Positions 17,688-26,302 of a stretch of 27,722 bases of DNA are shown piece after piece. The stretch lies in NCBI GenBank assembly GCA_024244665.1, contig JAAEOI010000537.1:1-27722 (forward strand), read 5' to 3'. Position numbers and translations under genes: made by a program. The stretch's first letter is position 1. Each line of letters begins with the position of its first letter. The stretch comes from Bacteroidota bacterium. GTDB lineage: Bacteria > Bacteroidota > Bacteroidia > Bacteroidales > GCA-2748055. A model generated the notes under the pieces. It saw only the letters and a program-made list of their open reading frames with translations. It was not told the origin of the DNA and did no database searches.

Positions 17688-20372
17688 CTATTCTTTTATC
17701 AAGTCCACGATACGCACCGATCCCATAGGTATTCGAAGGGGAATGACATTCTTTTCAATGTTTAGTTCCACATTACCCAGGATATCGTGGCAGCGGGTCC
17801 AACCCTCCTGTTGCAATTCGATACTGACATCCCTGTCATCCGGATCGAGATAACCCGGATCCACAAGTGTGACACGTAGATGGTTCTCATCAATCCAGGC
17901 TGCCGACCAGTGCGCTGTCCCCTGCACCAGTACAGGAAGTCTGGCTGATGCTTCTCTCAGCTTCGCCTCAACTACAGGACGGTATTCCGCCGGTCCGTAT
18001 GTTTTCCCACCGGTTTCAAAAAATACTTCACCATCAGTTGAAATTCTGGTTTTATAAAGACTGCCTATCCCTTCGGGTGTATTATCAGGGACGATGGTCA
18101 CCATTCCGTAAGGAGTAATTGGTAAAAAATTGCACATACGCCGTTCAACACCATAAACGTAGCGCGAGAAATCGTGAGATTCCAGCGGTGCTCCCCCCCA
18201 GTACCAGTCCAGGCGGTCGAATACAAACGGCGGCTGTTCCTCGGGATGGATGGTTTGGGTTCCATTGGTTCCGTGACTTAAAAAGCCTTTTGATGGTGGT
18301 GAAACCATTCCAAGGGCAAGCTCTGAAAGACTTGCCAGTTCAGATCGTTTAGGAATATGTACCACTCCTTTTTCAAGCATTGCGTAAAACGGCATAAGCT
18401 GCTCTTCCAGCTTTGGAGAAAACGGACCCTGATGGACTGCATTAAAGTAAACATCAGAACCCAGGGAAGCACCGGAAACCAGATTTCTGATATTATGAGA
18501 CAGAACCTGTTGTGATGACCACTCCCAGGAGCGGTTGAAACAGGCATTATCTGTCTCTGCCCGTGATGCCCAGTGGTCGAAGACACCGCTTTGCCAGAGC
18601 CCCAGGCGCCCGGCCAGGCTTAATTCCTGCGTCCGGCTGTTGGTCTCTTCAAGGCAGGGTATAAAAAGATCGCTGTAGCGTCCATTCAACAGCACACCGG
18701 CCCAGAACGGGTGATAGATGTTGCCATTCCAGAATATATTTTTGGTCCGCATGAGAATCTTCTTATTCCCATTTTGGCGGCACTGTTCAGCAAGCGTAAG
18801 CAGTACTTTTTCCACTATTTCCTGTTCATGCTCATCCAGTTTCTCTCCTATCTCAGAAAACTCGAAGCCCCATAAATGTTTTGGCGCAACTTTCAGCACT
18901 CGCTCAAAAGTCTCCGGCGACATATGCAGCGCAGTTGTATGACCAGCCTGCACCAGGAAATCCCAACCCCTTTCTTCCCATTTCCTGGCCTCTTCCACTA
19001 CTTCGTCCGCCGTCATATCGTATTTACCAAAGGCAGAAATGTCCCTGCTCCACAATGCCCCCGGCTCAGGTTTTTGAGTCAGGACCAGGTGCGAAACATA
19101 GCGTACATGCTGCCCGTTGCTATACCTCTGCCTCAGTTCCTCAGGTGTTCGCAGGTGATACTCGTCCTGAAGCAATACATCGACATGCCTTGGTTCAGGT
19201 TGATAGGAAGGTCGCTCGAAAGAGGCCACCTGCTTTCTAAGCTCTTCCATATTGGAAATGATTTTTGCCTGTTTCCCCACAGGCCTGGCCTCTGAGAAAG
19301 CCTTTTGCCAACCGGGCCGGTCAAGGTGAAGGGCCACGAGTTCGTCCCCACCGGAAACCGTGCTGCCACAATAAAGGATTCTGGTAACCGGATCGAAGGC
19401 GGCATTGGCATAGGCATAGGGTCCGGTCACAACTTCGCGACAGGAGCCATTCAGATTGTATACGATAAGGATATTCCCAAACTGACCGATAATGTATTCG
19501 TCATCGGGCAGTTTAACCGGTACAAGGATATTCATCCGGTAAGGGACATTGGGAATGCGCGGATCAGATTGTATAAACATGGGTTGCCCCCTCTGGTCCA
19601 ATGCAAAAATCTTGCCGTTTTGCCCCCAGCTGCCGCTGGTCAGGATGTCCTCTTTGCCGTCATGGTTAAGATCCAAAATGACCATGCTGAAAAAACGGCG
19701 ACCGGTATTCGGAGCATAGGAGCCAAGCCCGGTACGGGTCCATTTAACGCTTAAATCTACGGGATCAATCAGGTTCATGCCCAGGGTACCGGCCAGTGCC
19801 CCGGTGGTTGTGGCCACTGCAACCAGATCCCTTCCCTGCCCCAGGATATCGCCTGCCCGGACACGCGTGATATGATTTTTAACCAGAAGCTCCCCTCGCA
19901 ATTCACCATTAAAAGATAAAGAGTAAAGGGTATCCTCAACACCTCCGACCAGGATAATACATTTACCATCCTCCTGTTTTGCGGCACAAACCTGGTACAA
20001 TGGCCGCTTCTTCCTGAAGGACCAGAGATGTTTGCCATCAGGGCCGATCACATACAACACGCCATCGCTCGAAGCGAGCAGCACTTCGTCCAGCCCGTCC
20101 CCGTCAATATCCGCAACACAAAGGTCAAACGGAAAACCATCGCTCGTTTCGGTTTTCCAGCTCAACTTGCCATCAGGAGTATAGCATAACACCGCCCCGT
20201 CATAGGCAGCACCAATAACACAGCGCCCTCCCTTTTCAACAGTAGCAGGCTGCACATGATACAGGGTGTGTCCTCCGGTGGAATAGATGTCCATTGCCGG
20301 CTTTACCGAACACGCCGTAAAGCACAATGCGACGGCCATTGCCATGGTTAGTAGTAAAACCCCCTTTTTCAT
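17688..20372 (-). CDS. Beta-propeller plus hydrolase lipoprotein, GH150 lambda-carrageenase-like layout
   Basis: The 894-residue lipoprotein (LCFTAC, Cys21) has an N-terminal beta-propeller over about 28-350. Its blades include DGAVLCYTPDGKLSW, the FG-GAP-type calcium loop ADIDGDGLDE, DGVLYVIGPDGKHLWSF and LDLNHDGKED. A linker (about 350-395) leads to a catalytic-looking domain that is probably a TIM barrel (about 395-720), with DVLLQDEYHL, GWDFLVQAGH, LWGFEFSEIGE (Glu504, Glu507) and LFIPCLEETNS (Glu575, Glu576), then a beta-rich C-terminus. A propeller joined to a large hydrolase domain is the layout known for GH150 lambda-carrageenases, which cleave sulfated galactan, and the neighbours include sulfatases and GH2. 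Assignment is from layout and general recollection, not alignment. ATG 20372 is chosen because the frame upstream to 20435 runs out of phase through a sulfatase remnant. Confidence 0.6.
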   Translation of the reverse strand: MKKGVLLLTMAMAVALCFTACSVKPAMDIYSTGGHTLYHVQPATVEKGGRCVIGAAYDGAVLCYTPDGKLSWKTETSDGFPFDLCVADIDGDGLDEVLLASSDGVLYVIGPDGKHLWSFRKKRPLYQVCAAKQEDGKCIILVGGVEDTLYSLSFNGELRGELLVKNHITRVRAGDILGQGRDLVAVATTTGALAGTLGMNLIDPVDLSVKWTRTGLGSYAPNTGRRFFSMVILDLNHDGKEDILTSGSWGQNGKIFALDQRGQPMFIQSDPRIPNVPYRMNILVPVKLPDDEYIIGQFGNILIVYNLNGSCREVVTGPYAYANAAFDPVTRILYCGSTVSGGDELVALHLDRPGWQKAFSEARPVGKQAKIISNMEELRKQVASFERPSYQPEPRHVDVLLQDEYHLRTPEELRQRYSNGQHVRYVSHLVLTQKPEPGALWSRDISAFGKYDMTADEVVEEARKWEERGWDFLVQAGHTTALHMSPETFERVLKVAPKHLWGFEFSEIGEKLDEHEQEIVEKVLLTLAEQCRQNGNKKILMRTKNIFWNGNIYHPFWAGVLLNGRYSDLFIPCLEETNSRTQELSLAGRLGLWQSGVFDHWASRAETDNACFNRSWEWSSQQVLSHNIRNLVSGASLGSDVYFNAVHQGPFSPKLEEQLMPFYAMLEKGVVHIPKRSELASLSELALGMVSPPSKGFLSHGTNGTQTIHPEEQPPFVFDRLDWYWGGAPLESHDFSRYVYGVERRMCNFLPITPYGMVTIVPDNTPEGIGSLYKTRISTDGEVFFETGGKTYGPAEYRPVVEAKLREASARLPVLVQGTAHWSAAWIDENHLRVTLVDPGYLDPDDRDVSIELQQEGWTRCHDILGNVELNIEKNVIPLRIPMGSVRIVDLIKE

Positions 20373-20470
20373 TCTTGCTTCCCTATATTTTGAGTCATGA
20401 TTCCGGCCAAATAGCAGACCCTGCCGGGTGAGCACAGAGATGTGGTTACAAAGGCACTTTCAAACTGCAA
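20369..20470 (-). pseudogene. Sulfatase gene remnant containing a degraded formylglycine motif
   Basis: Reading the minus strand here gives QFESAFVTTSLCSPGRVCY followed by LAGIMTQNIGKQE and a stop. This matches VFENAFVTTSLCSPSRACF and LTG of the intact sulfatase at 16212-17666. The conserved Ser of CxPSR is now Gly and the TG of LTG is AG. The frame has no start codon or flanking sulfatase domain: a stop lies about 50 codons upstream, and the TGA at 20371-20369 overlaps the ATG of the propeller gene. Nothing else of a sulfatase is recognisable between susD and the propeller gene. I read it as the relic of a deleted or duplicated sulfatase gene. Confidence 0.75.
20416..20465 (-). repeat. 50-bp near-duplicate of sulfatase formylglycine region
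   Basis: Bases 20416-20465 match 17411-17460 at 46 of 50 positions in the same orientation, including a 31-base exact run that covers synonymous codon positions. Weaker similarity continues about 10 bases on the low-coordinate side and stops on the other. The copies are 3005 bp apart and bracket the whole propeller hydrolase gene, so recombination between them would remove or duplicate it. Confidence 0.9.
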
Positions 20471-20517
20471 CACGGTTCCACCGGTGTAACGAGAAGATGA
20501 CTTGCCCCTGTCACCTT

Positions 20518-20572
20518 AAAAAACACTGAGCAAAGTCAAAGTCCCAATTGCAGACTTCGGCTTTGCTCAGTG
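20518..20572 (-). terminator. Intrinsic-terminator-like hairpin after susD
   Basis: Perfect 12-bp arms CACTGAGCAAAG (20524-20535) and CTTTGCTCAGTG (20561-20572) enclose a second 5-bp stem (20539-20543 with 20553-20557) and a 9-base loop. On the minus strand the hairpin is followed directly by six T residues (20523-20518) and lies 44 bp past the susD stop. This is a good Rho-independent terminator or attenuator. In SusC/D operons such a hairpin would let the transporter pair be made in excess over the enzymes. I saw no convincing TAnnTTTG promoter between it and the propeller gene, so read-through is likely. Confidence 0.8.
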
Positions 20573-20616
20573 AAAATAGAGATTACTGAAAAAAATCAGA
20601 AAGAACAGCTATGTCA

Positions 20617-22335
20617 TTACCAATTCGGATTCTGATCAAGATTCGGATTAATTGTTAATTCATTGGTAGGCAGAGGCCAGAGGTAATCTCTTTCCGGATT
20701 AAATCCATATGCACCGCCGTTTAAATAATCCACGAATGGATCAATAAATCCATCTTCATTTACCTTCTCATTGGGATAAAGCGCTTGGATGTCACTGGTA
20801 TACATGGTACCTGTTGGTCTTGTACCAACGAACAACTCATGTGCCCTCCAACGCATGAGGTCATCAATTCGATAACCTTCAGCGAACAATTCAACCACGC
20901 GCTCTCTTCTGATTTCAAGCAAATAGTCGGGCAAAGCATATCCATAATCCGGCCAATTGGGATCAACAGTAATATCCCCTAAAACAAGATCCGGCATCCC
21001 AACCCGTTCCCTTATCTCATTTATGCTTATGTCCACATCACCCTGCGATAATGTACCTAGTTCTGCTTTAGCTTCGGCATAGATTAAAAGAGCTTCGGCA
21101 TATCTAAAGTAAATATAAGGCACATACCCGCTCCTGCCGTTCGTTTCCGGCTGTAAAACATTTTCCCGCCATTTTTGGAGTGCATAACCCGTGGGGCATC
21201 GAACCATATAGGGCACTGTAAAAAGAACTGTATCACCAGCTAAGGATACATAATCTAAGTCACCAGGTACCATTACTGTATTCTTAAACCTTGCGTCACG
21301 GCCAATCTCAATCACAGTCAGCGAGTCATCGCCCACAAAAAGCGGACTCACGGCATAGGGCAGGCCATCAGAGCACAGGTAATTTTCTGTCATTCCATGT
21401 GTCATGCCCTGCGTGTTTGGGTGATTCCACATAGAATTACCGGAACTCTCAGTAAGACTTGCAGCCCTGTATTGTTTCCATAACAATACTTCCGGATTGT
21501 CACTGAGATCGAGATTAACAAAGAGGTCATAATAAACCTGATCAGGATCCCCGGTTGTGAGGGAATAGTTGCCCCGGCTAATTACTTCCATGGCTGCAGT
21601 TACAGCTTCTTCTATTAATGCAGTACCATTGGTAGATCCGGCAAAAACTGTCCCCTCATGATATTTCTCCCAGGTACCTTCGTACAAACATACCCTGGCC
21701 TTAAACAGAATGGCTACGTCTTGATTTAACCGGCCTGGCCCGGCTTCAGAAGCGACTCCCATTTTGGAAATAGCCATATCAATGTCCTCAAGAATAAAAT
21801 CAACAACTTCAGACCTTGGGCTGCGGGAACCATATAGAGCTGCCTCATCATCCACATTTAATACCTCCGTTACAATCGGCAAGTCACCAAATCCTTTGAG
21901 CAGCTCAAAATAGATCCAGGCCCTGAGAAAATAACCCTCCCCGATGTAATGTTCAATCAAATCGCCTGTTTCCGCCTTAACCGCATTTTCAAGAAAATAG
22001 TTCACTCTGCGAACATCTCCCCAACTCCAGCCTCCACCGGAAGTCGGGACTGTGAGTACTCCATCCATCACAGGGGTAAATGAATCACCCCACCACTCTT
22101 GCGATTCAATAACAATATCGGTTCCAAGGTCCTTGGAAGGAGCAGCACCACTACCTCCCCACTGTGGGAAAACACCATATAAACCATTCAAATAGAGCTG
22201 CAGATCTCCTTCGGTTTTCCAGAAATCAGGTTCTGAAATCTCATCCTGTGGAGTTTTATCCAGGAAGTCTTCATCACAGGAATTAAAAAACATTCCTATG
22301 GAAAATATTAATATGATATATATTATCCTTTTCAT
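20617..22335 (-). CDS. susD: SusD/RagB-family outer-membrane glycan-binding lipoprotein
   Basis: The 572-residue lipoprotein begins MKRIIYIILIFSIGMFFNSCDEDFLD; the Cys followed by acidic residues fits surface export in Bacteroidota. The N-terminal FLDKTPQDEISEPDFWKTE and LQLYLNGLYG, the YFLRAWIYFELLKGFGDLPIV helix pair, YIYFRYAEALLIYAEAKAE, EIRERVGMPDL and the C-terminal RRERVVELFAEGYRIDDLMRW and NPERDYLWPLPTNEL are all SusD/RagB hallmarks. It forms the lid on the SusC channel and captures oligosaccharides. The start is 10 bp after the susC stop; an upstream in-frame ATG at 22359 would overlap susC and displace the signal peptide. Binding specificity cannot be read from the sequence. Confidence 0.97.
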   Translation of the reverse strand: MKRIIYIILIFSIGMFFNSCDEDFLDKTPQDEISEPDFWKTEGDLQLYLNGLYGVFPQWGGSGAAPSKDLGTDIVIESQEWWGDSFTPVMDGVLTVPTSGGGWSWGDVRRVNYFLENAVKAETGDLIEHYIGEGYFLRAWIYFELLKGFGDLPIVTEVLNVDDEAALYGSRSPRSEVVDFILEDIDMAISKMGVASEAGPGRLNQDVAILFKARVCLYEGTWEKYHEGTVFAGSTNGTALIEEAVTAAMEVISRGNYSLTTGDPDQVYYDLFVNLDLSDNPEVLLWKQYRAASLTESSGNSMWNHPNTQGMTHGMTENYLCSDGLPYAVSPLFVGDDSLTVIEIGRDARFKNTVMVPGDLDYVSLAGDTVLFTVPYMVRCPTGYALQKWRENVLQPETNGRSGYVPYIYFRYAEALLIYAEAKAELGTLSQGDVDISINEIRERVGMPDLVLGDITVDPNWPDYGYALPDYLLEIRRERVVELFAEGYRIDDLMRWRAHELFVGTRPTGTMYTSDIQALYPNEKVNEDGFIDPFVDYLNGGAYGFNPERDYLWPLPTNELTINPNLDQNPNW

Positions 22336-22345
22336 TGCTTTAATT

Positions 22346-25300
22346 TTAGAAGTTAACATTTAATCCCACTGAAAATACTCTACTCAAGGGATACTGGTCC
22401 CCGGGACGGCCACCATAACCTTCCGTCCTGCCTTTAAATGATTCCGGATCAAACATCATCAGATTTGTATGAGTTAAAAGATTTTCGGCTGCCACATATA
22501 TCCTGACCATGGAAATCTTCACTTTTTCACTAATGTTTTTGGGAATGGTATATCCAATTTGAATATTTTTAAGTCTTATATACGCTCCGTTCTGGAGATA
22601 ACGGGTAGTTGGCAATTTGTAGTTTTTCGCATTTTGCCCTCTGTACTGCGCATAGGGGTTTGGGAAATAGGCATCGGGATTAGCACCCAGCGGACTGGTA
22701 TCATCGCGCCAGAAATCAAGGTGTTCCTCATATGCATTGGCGTGCAAGGGTCCGTTTGCAGGCCCCCTGAAAGTCCCAAGTTGCCTTAAATCAATATCCT
22801 TTTTCGCAACACCCTGGATGAGCATATTGATATCTAAGCCTTTCCATGAAGCATTCAGGCTAATTCCATATTGAAATCTAGGTGTAGTGTTTCCTATTAC
22901 ATGTTTATCACCGGAACTATCCTTGGTATTATCTCCAATGCCAATAACACCGTCACCATCCCTATCAATGTATCTGACGTCTCCCGGAAACCAGGTACCG
23001 GAATATAAGTATGATTGATCAATGGTATGTTCATCCACTTCACTTACAGACTGGAAAAGACCGTCTGTTTCCAGTCCCCAGATTTCACCCAGATCCATTC
23101 CTTCGTAGTACCTGTTAGGTTTACCATTTACAATCTCAAATAATAATTTAGTTGGATTCGTATAAGAGGTTACCTTACTTCTATAATCGGATAAAACTCC
23201 CCTGAACCCATAAGCAAAATCACCTGCCCTGTTTCTATAGGCAATTTCAAGTTCCCATCCACGGGTTGTTATCTCTCCTCCGTTTTTCTTGGGTACACTG
23301 GTTCCCAAAAGTGCAGGTACTGCATCTCCCGGGCCAACAAGATCACCAGTCTTAGACTCATACCAGTCGAAGGTGGCACTCAGCCTGTTATCCAGGGTCA
23401 TGATGTCAATTCCAAAATCAAGAGTACTCACCGTTTCCCAGGTTAAATTAATACTGGAAAGATTGGGTGTCCCGACCGACCATAAGCGTTGTCCGCCAAA
23501 TAACCAACCTGCCTGACCAACTCCCATAGTTGGGACATAAAGATAGTTGTTAACATTCTGATTTCCGATGGAGCCATAAGAACCTCTTATCTTAAGAACT
23601 TCAATTGCATCTTTCAGTGGATAAAAAGCCTCTTCTGACATAACCCAACCCGCAGATACGGAAGGGAAGAAGCCCCATCTGTCATCCTCTTCAAACCTTG
23701 AAGATCCATCGAACCTGAAATTAAACTCAAGCAAGTATTTTTCAGAGAAATTATAATTTAACCTTCCAAAAACACCCTGAGTAGCCCAGTGACCAATTTT
23801 ATCACTCACGGTCTTCGTCCCAACTGCGGTGCTGATAGAGGGTATCCCGTCAGTTAATAAATGTGGTGCAGTAGCATAAAAATTAGTGTAATTATAAGTC
23901 TCCTGCTGATAACCTGCCAGAATATGAATATTATTCCTTCCAATACTCCTTGTATAGCTTGAATAAATATTTGGTGACAAATAGGTGTTCGAAAATGTTC
24001 TTGGCCTGTATTGGGTACCCTGTTGTCCAGGCCAGACTACTTCTGATCCTCCCGTTCCATCATTGGCAGGCCTTGCACTGGGATTCCGAAGTTGGGTATA
24101 ATTTTGAGTGTCATCATTTGTCCGGTAGTTCAATTCGACATTGGTAACCCACCCTTTCACCGGCTCAAGGGTGATCCTTGGGGACATGATCGTCTGCCGT
24201 TCTGATATAAGCATCTTATTGGTCTCCATGGGTCCTATCCTGCCTGTCCATACATCCGTTCCGGGATAATACATTGGCTTGGTAGGTTTAATCCGGGTCG
24301 TAAGCAACATGACGAATGTCCGTCCACCCTCTAAACCCCTATTTATAAGGTCCGACTCTGAGCCATCCGGCCAACCAATAGCTGGAGCTTCATTCTGTGC
24401 GTATTTATATTTGGCCAGAATAGACACCGTCAACCAGTCTGTGGCTTTTGCAGAGATCTTTGCATCAAGATTATACCGTTTAAAATAATCATCTGATGGT
24501 TTCAAATATCCATTTTCATCATAAAAGCCACCGGACATATAATAGCTGACCTTGTCATTTCCGCCGGATACATTCAGGTTATGTTTCTGCCGGTTACCAT
24601 AATCTTTAAAAATTACTTCATCCCAATTAGTGGCTGCAGAAGCATTAAGTCCTTCAACACCCAGATCCCATCCCAGGCCATCGGGTTTTGGAAGCACTTC
24701 AGTTGCGCTTCCAGGATTAGCCAGATTCTGTTCAATCCAACCGAGCTTCTGAGCGTCATAATATGGAGCCTTCCCGGAATTTACCGCGGAGTGGTTCATA
24801 GTATGTGCAAAAGACAGAGCGTCTGTGCTCCAGGGTTGATTTAACATATAGGTACGGGCAAAGTTGTTAGAATAGGAGACACTAACACCCGTGCTACCTT
24901 TTCCACTCTTGGTAGTAATCAAAATTACTCCATAAGCTGCTCGTGCACCGTATATGGCTGTGGAAGCCACATCTTTCAATACAGAAACAGACTCAACATC
25001 AGAAGGGTCAACATCGTTCATATCCATTGGTATACCATCCACCAGTACATAAGGTCTGGAATTTCCTTCAATAGATTGCAATCCCCTTATACTCATACTC
25101 ATTTCACCGCCTGGCTCACCTGTCTCAGCAGATGTGGTAATAAACAGGTTAGGAACCACACCCTGCAAAGCCTGCTGAACATTGGCTACCGGTCGGTTTT
25201 CAATCTCTTCTCTACCAGCAACCGAAACGGCACCTGTTAAATTTATCTTCTTCTTGGTACCATATCCAACAACCACAACTTCTTCCAGCCCCAGCTTATC

Positions 25301-25732
25301 TGATTCCATGGTAAGGTCGATGGTCGTCTGATCGCCGATGGGAATTTCCTGGGTTTGCATCCCAATATAGGAAAATACCAGGGTGGCACCAGCAGGCACC
25401 TCTGAAAGGGTATACCTTCCGCCCACATCGGTAATAGTCCCAACCGCAGTACCTTTAATAGATATGGATACACCTATCAAAGCTTCGCCATCCGCATCAA
25501 TAACGGTACCGGAAATGGTTCGGGTTTGAAGAGTAGCACCTGCATCATCAGGGCTTTCATTTGAATACAATTCAATCTGCTGGCCCTTTTCAACATTATC
25601 CGCAGAAGTCTCTGCGAATACCTGCACCGTGACCATCAGGAGCAGGATCATGCTTAGTTTCGTAATTCGCAGCAATTTGATCATGCAGTGCGTTAGTGAT
25701 TCTGCATGAATGCTCATTCCAGATCTTTTCAT
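22346..25732 (-). CDS. susC: SusC/RagA-family TonB-dependent outer-membrane transporter
   Basis: The 1128-residue protein imports oligosaccharides across the outer membrane using TonB energy. A signal peptide ends near residue 40 (VTVQVFA). A carboxypeptidase-D-regulatory-like domain covers about 70-148 (ISGTVIDADGEALIGVSISI). A TonB-box-like EEVVVVGYGT is at 150-159. The plug is at about 160-275, with VQQALQGVVPNL, YVLVDGIPMDM and IYGARAAYGVILITTKSGKG. A 22-strand barrel follows, ending in the expected Phe. No STN domain precedes the plug, so signalling to an anti-sigma factor is not suggested. The N-terminal 16 residues ahead of the signal peptide are long, and ATG 25684 (MIKLLRITKL) is a possible alternative start. 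It is the first gene after the promoter region and is coupled to susD. Confidence 0.97.
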   Translation of the reverse strand: MKRSGMSIHAESLTHCMIKLLRITKLSMILLLMVTVQVFAETSADNVEKGQQIELYSNESPDDAGATLQTRTISGTVIDADGEALIGVSISIKGTAVGTITDVGGRYTLSEVPAGATLVFSYIGMQTQEIPIGDQTTIDLTMESDKLGLEEVVVVGYGTKKKINLTGAVSVAGREEIENRPVANVQQALQGVVPNLFITTSAETGEPGGEMSMSIRGLQSIEGNSRPYVLVDGIPMDMNDVDPSDVESVSVLKDVASTAIYGARAAYGVILITTKSGKGSTGVSVSYSNNFARTYMLNQPWSTDALSFAHTMNHSAVNSGKAPYYDAQKLGWIEQNLANPGSATEVLPKPDGLGWDLGVEGLNASAATNWDEVIFKDYGNRQKHNLNVSGGNDKVSYYMSGGFYDENGYLKPSDDYFKRYNLDAKISAKATDWLTVSILAKYKYAQNEAPAIGWPDGSESDLINRGLEGGRTFVMLLTTRIKPTKPMYYPGTDVWTGRIGPMETNKMLISERQTIMSPRITLEPVKGWVTNVELNYRTNDDTQNYTQLRNPSARPANDGTGGSEVVWPGQQGTQYRPRTFSNTYLSPNIYSSYTRSIGRNNIHILAGYQQETYNYTNFYATAPHLLTDGIPSISTAVGTKTVSDKIGHWATQGVFGRLNYNFSEKYLLEFNFRFDGSSRFEEDDRWGFFPSVSAGWVMSEEAFYPLKDAIEVLKIRGSYGSIGNQNVNNYLYVPTMGVGQAGWLFGGQRLWSVGTPNLSSINLTWETVSTLDFGIDIMTLDNRLSATFDWYESKTGDLVGPGDAVPALLGTSVPKKNGGEITTRGWELEIAYRNRAGDFAYGFRGVLSDYRSKVTSYTNPTKLLFEIVNGKPNRYYEGMDLGEIWGLETDGLFQSVSEVDEHTIDQSYLYSGTWFPGDVRYIDRDGDGVIGIGDNTKDSSGDKHVIGNTTPRFQYGISLNASWKGLDINMLIQGVAKKDIDLRQLGTFRGPANGPLHANAYEEHLDFWRDDTSPLGANPDAYFPNPYAQYRGQNAKNYKLPTTRYLQNGAYIRLKNIQIGYTIPKNISEKVKISMVRIYVAAENLLTHTNLMMFDPESFKGRTEGYGGRPGDQYPLSRVFSVGLNVNF

Positions 25733-25802
25733 AATTTAGTTTAGTTTAAAGATTAACCTCTTCAGCTGCACCTCTTTATCCCTGAGAAGAACAGCAACAT
25801 AA

Positions 25803-25830
25803 ATTTAGGGTGTTCAATATTTAGGGTGTT
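25803..25830 (-). repeat. Tandem 12-bp direct repeat, candidate operator
   Basis: ATTTAGGGTGTT occurs at 25803-25814 and again at 25819-25830, a 16-bp period. On the susC strand it reads AACACCCTAAAT twice. The first copy starts directly after the predicted -7 box, so both overlap the predicted transcription start and early leader. That position suits a repressor or an RNA-level element better than an upstream activator. No matching protein is known to me. Confidence 0.65.
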
Positions 25831-25860
25831 TAAAGATAATGTATTTATATATTAAGTCAA
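25831..25860 (-). promoter_or_regulatory. Candidate Bacteroidota-type promoter for susC
   Basis: On the minus strand TTG (25860-25858), preceded by A, is followed after 19 bases by TATCTTTA (25838-25831). This matches 7 of 8 positions of the Bacteroides -7 element TAnnTTTG, with a partial TTTG -33 box at the usual spacing. Transcription would start near 25825, giving a leader of about 90 bases before susC. Confidence 0.55.
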
Positions 25861-25924
25861 TAACTCAAGCTGGTTTTAGACTGTTTTTATATCTACTATT
25901 ATAATCATTGTCAATCAAACAACA

Positions 25925-25958
25925 CTAAGAGTACCCTCATATTGAAGAATACTCTTAG
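25925..25958. promoter_or_regulatory. Inverted repeat, candidate regulator site or lyase terminator
   Basis: Perfect 9-bp arms CTAAGAGTA (25925-25933) and TACTCTTAG (25950-25958) flank 16 bases. The centre lies about 80 bp upstream of the candidate -33 box, suitable for an activator dimer. It could instead form a hairpin in the lyase transcript, but no T run follows and it is 345 bp past the lyase stop, so a regulator site seems more likely. Confidence 0.45.
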
Positions 25959-26250
25959 CGCACTAACCTAAAACTACTACTACCTAACGCCATTCCAGAC
26001 CTTTAACCATTTGATTAGCTCATTATTATAACCGGCAATTGTTGGCGATTAATCCAGTCAGGGTAAACTCAGACTTTAGCAACCAGCCACAAAAGATTTT
26101 AATCAAGAGCAATTTAGGCCATCAGGAATTGGAGATTAAACAAAATGTTACCTCTTCTGTGTACTATCTTACCCCAAATAATCGGGTTTTGCATACTTTT
26201 TACCGGATATCATTCTGTCATGTATACCTCCAGTCACTTCTATCTGACAA

Positions 26251-26269
26251 TTTCCTTCTTCAAAGGAAA
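26251..26269 (-). terminator. Small hairpin downstream of the lyase gene
   Basis: TTTCCTT (26251-26257) and AAGGAAA (26263-26269) form a 7-bp stem with a 5-base loop, 33 bp beyond the lyase stop. It is AT-rich and has no following T run, so termination would be weak or factor-dependent. Confidence 0.3.
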
Positions 26270-26302
26270 ACCGGAATGATCAACGGCAGGTACTTTATGC
26301 GC

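Larger units (their letters stand above)
25733..26302. other. 570-bp non-coding region upstream of susC
   Basis: This AT-rich region separates the lyase gene from susC. It holds a candidate susC promoter, a 12-bp direct repeat at the predicted start site, a 9-bp inverted repeat, and a small hairpin after the lyase. Between 25959 and 26250 I see no further gene, RNA or repeat. A 115-codon open frame on the plus strand (26039-26386) runs into the lyase gene antisense, has no recognisable features and is probably chance. Confidence 0.7.

Noticed and set aside
17688..20372. Calling the whole locus a lambda-carrageenan PUL
   Set aside because: The GH150 likeness rests on domain layout only, and the GH78-like enzyme and the lyase do not fit a polymer made only of galactose.
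20373..20435. Extended N-terminus of the propeller hydrolase
   Set aside because: The extra 21 residues are an out-of-phase reading of the sulfatase remnant and would precede a good lipoprotein signal at ATG 20372.
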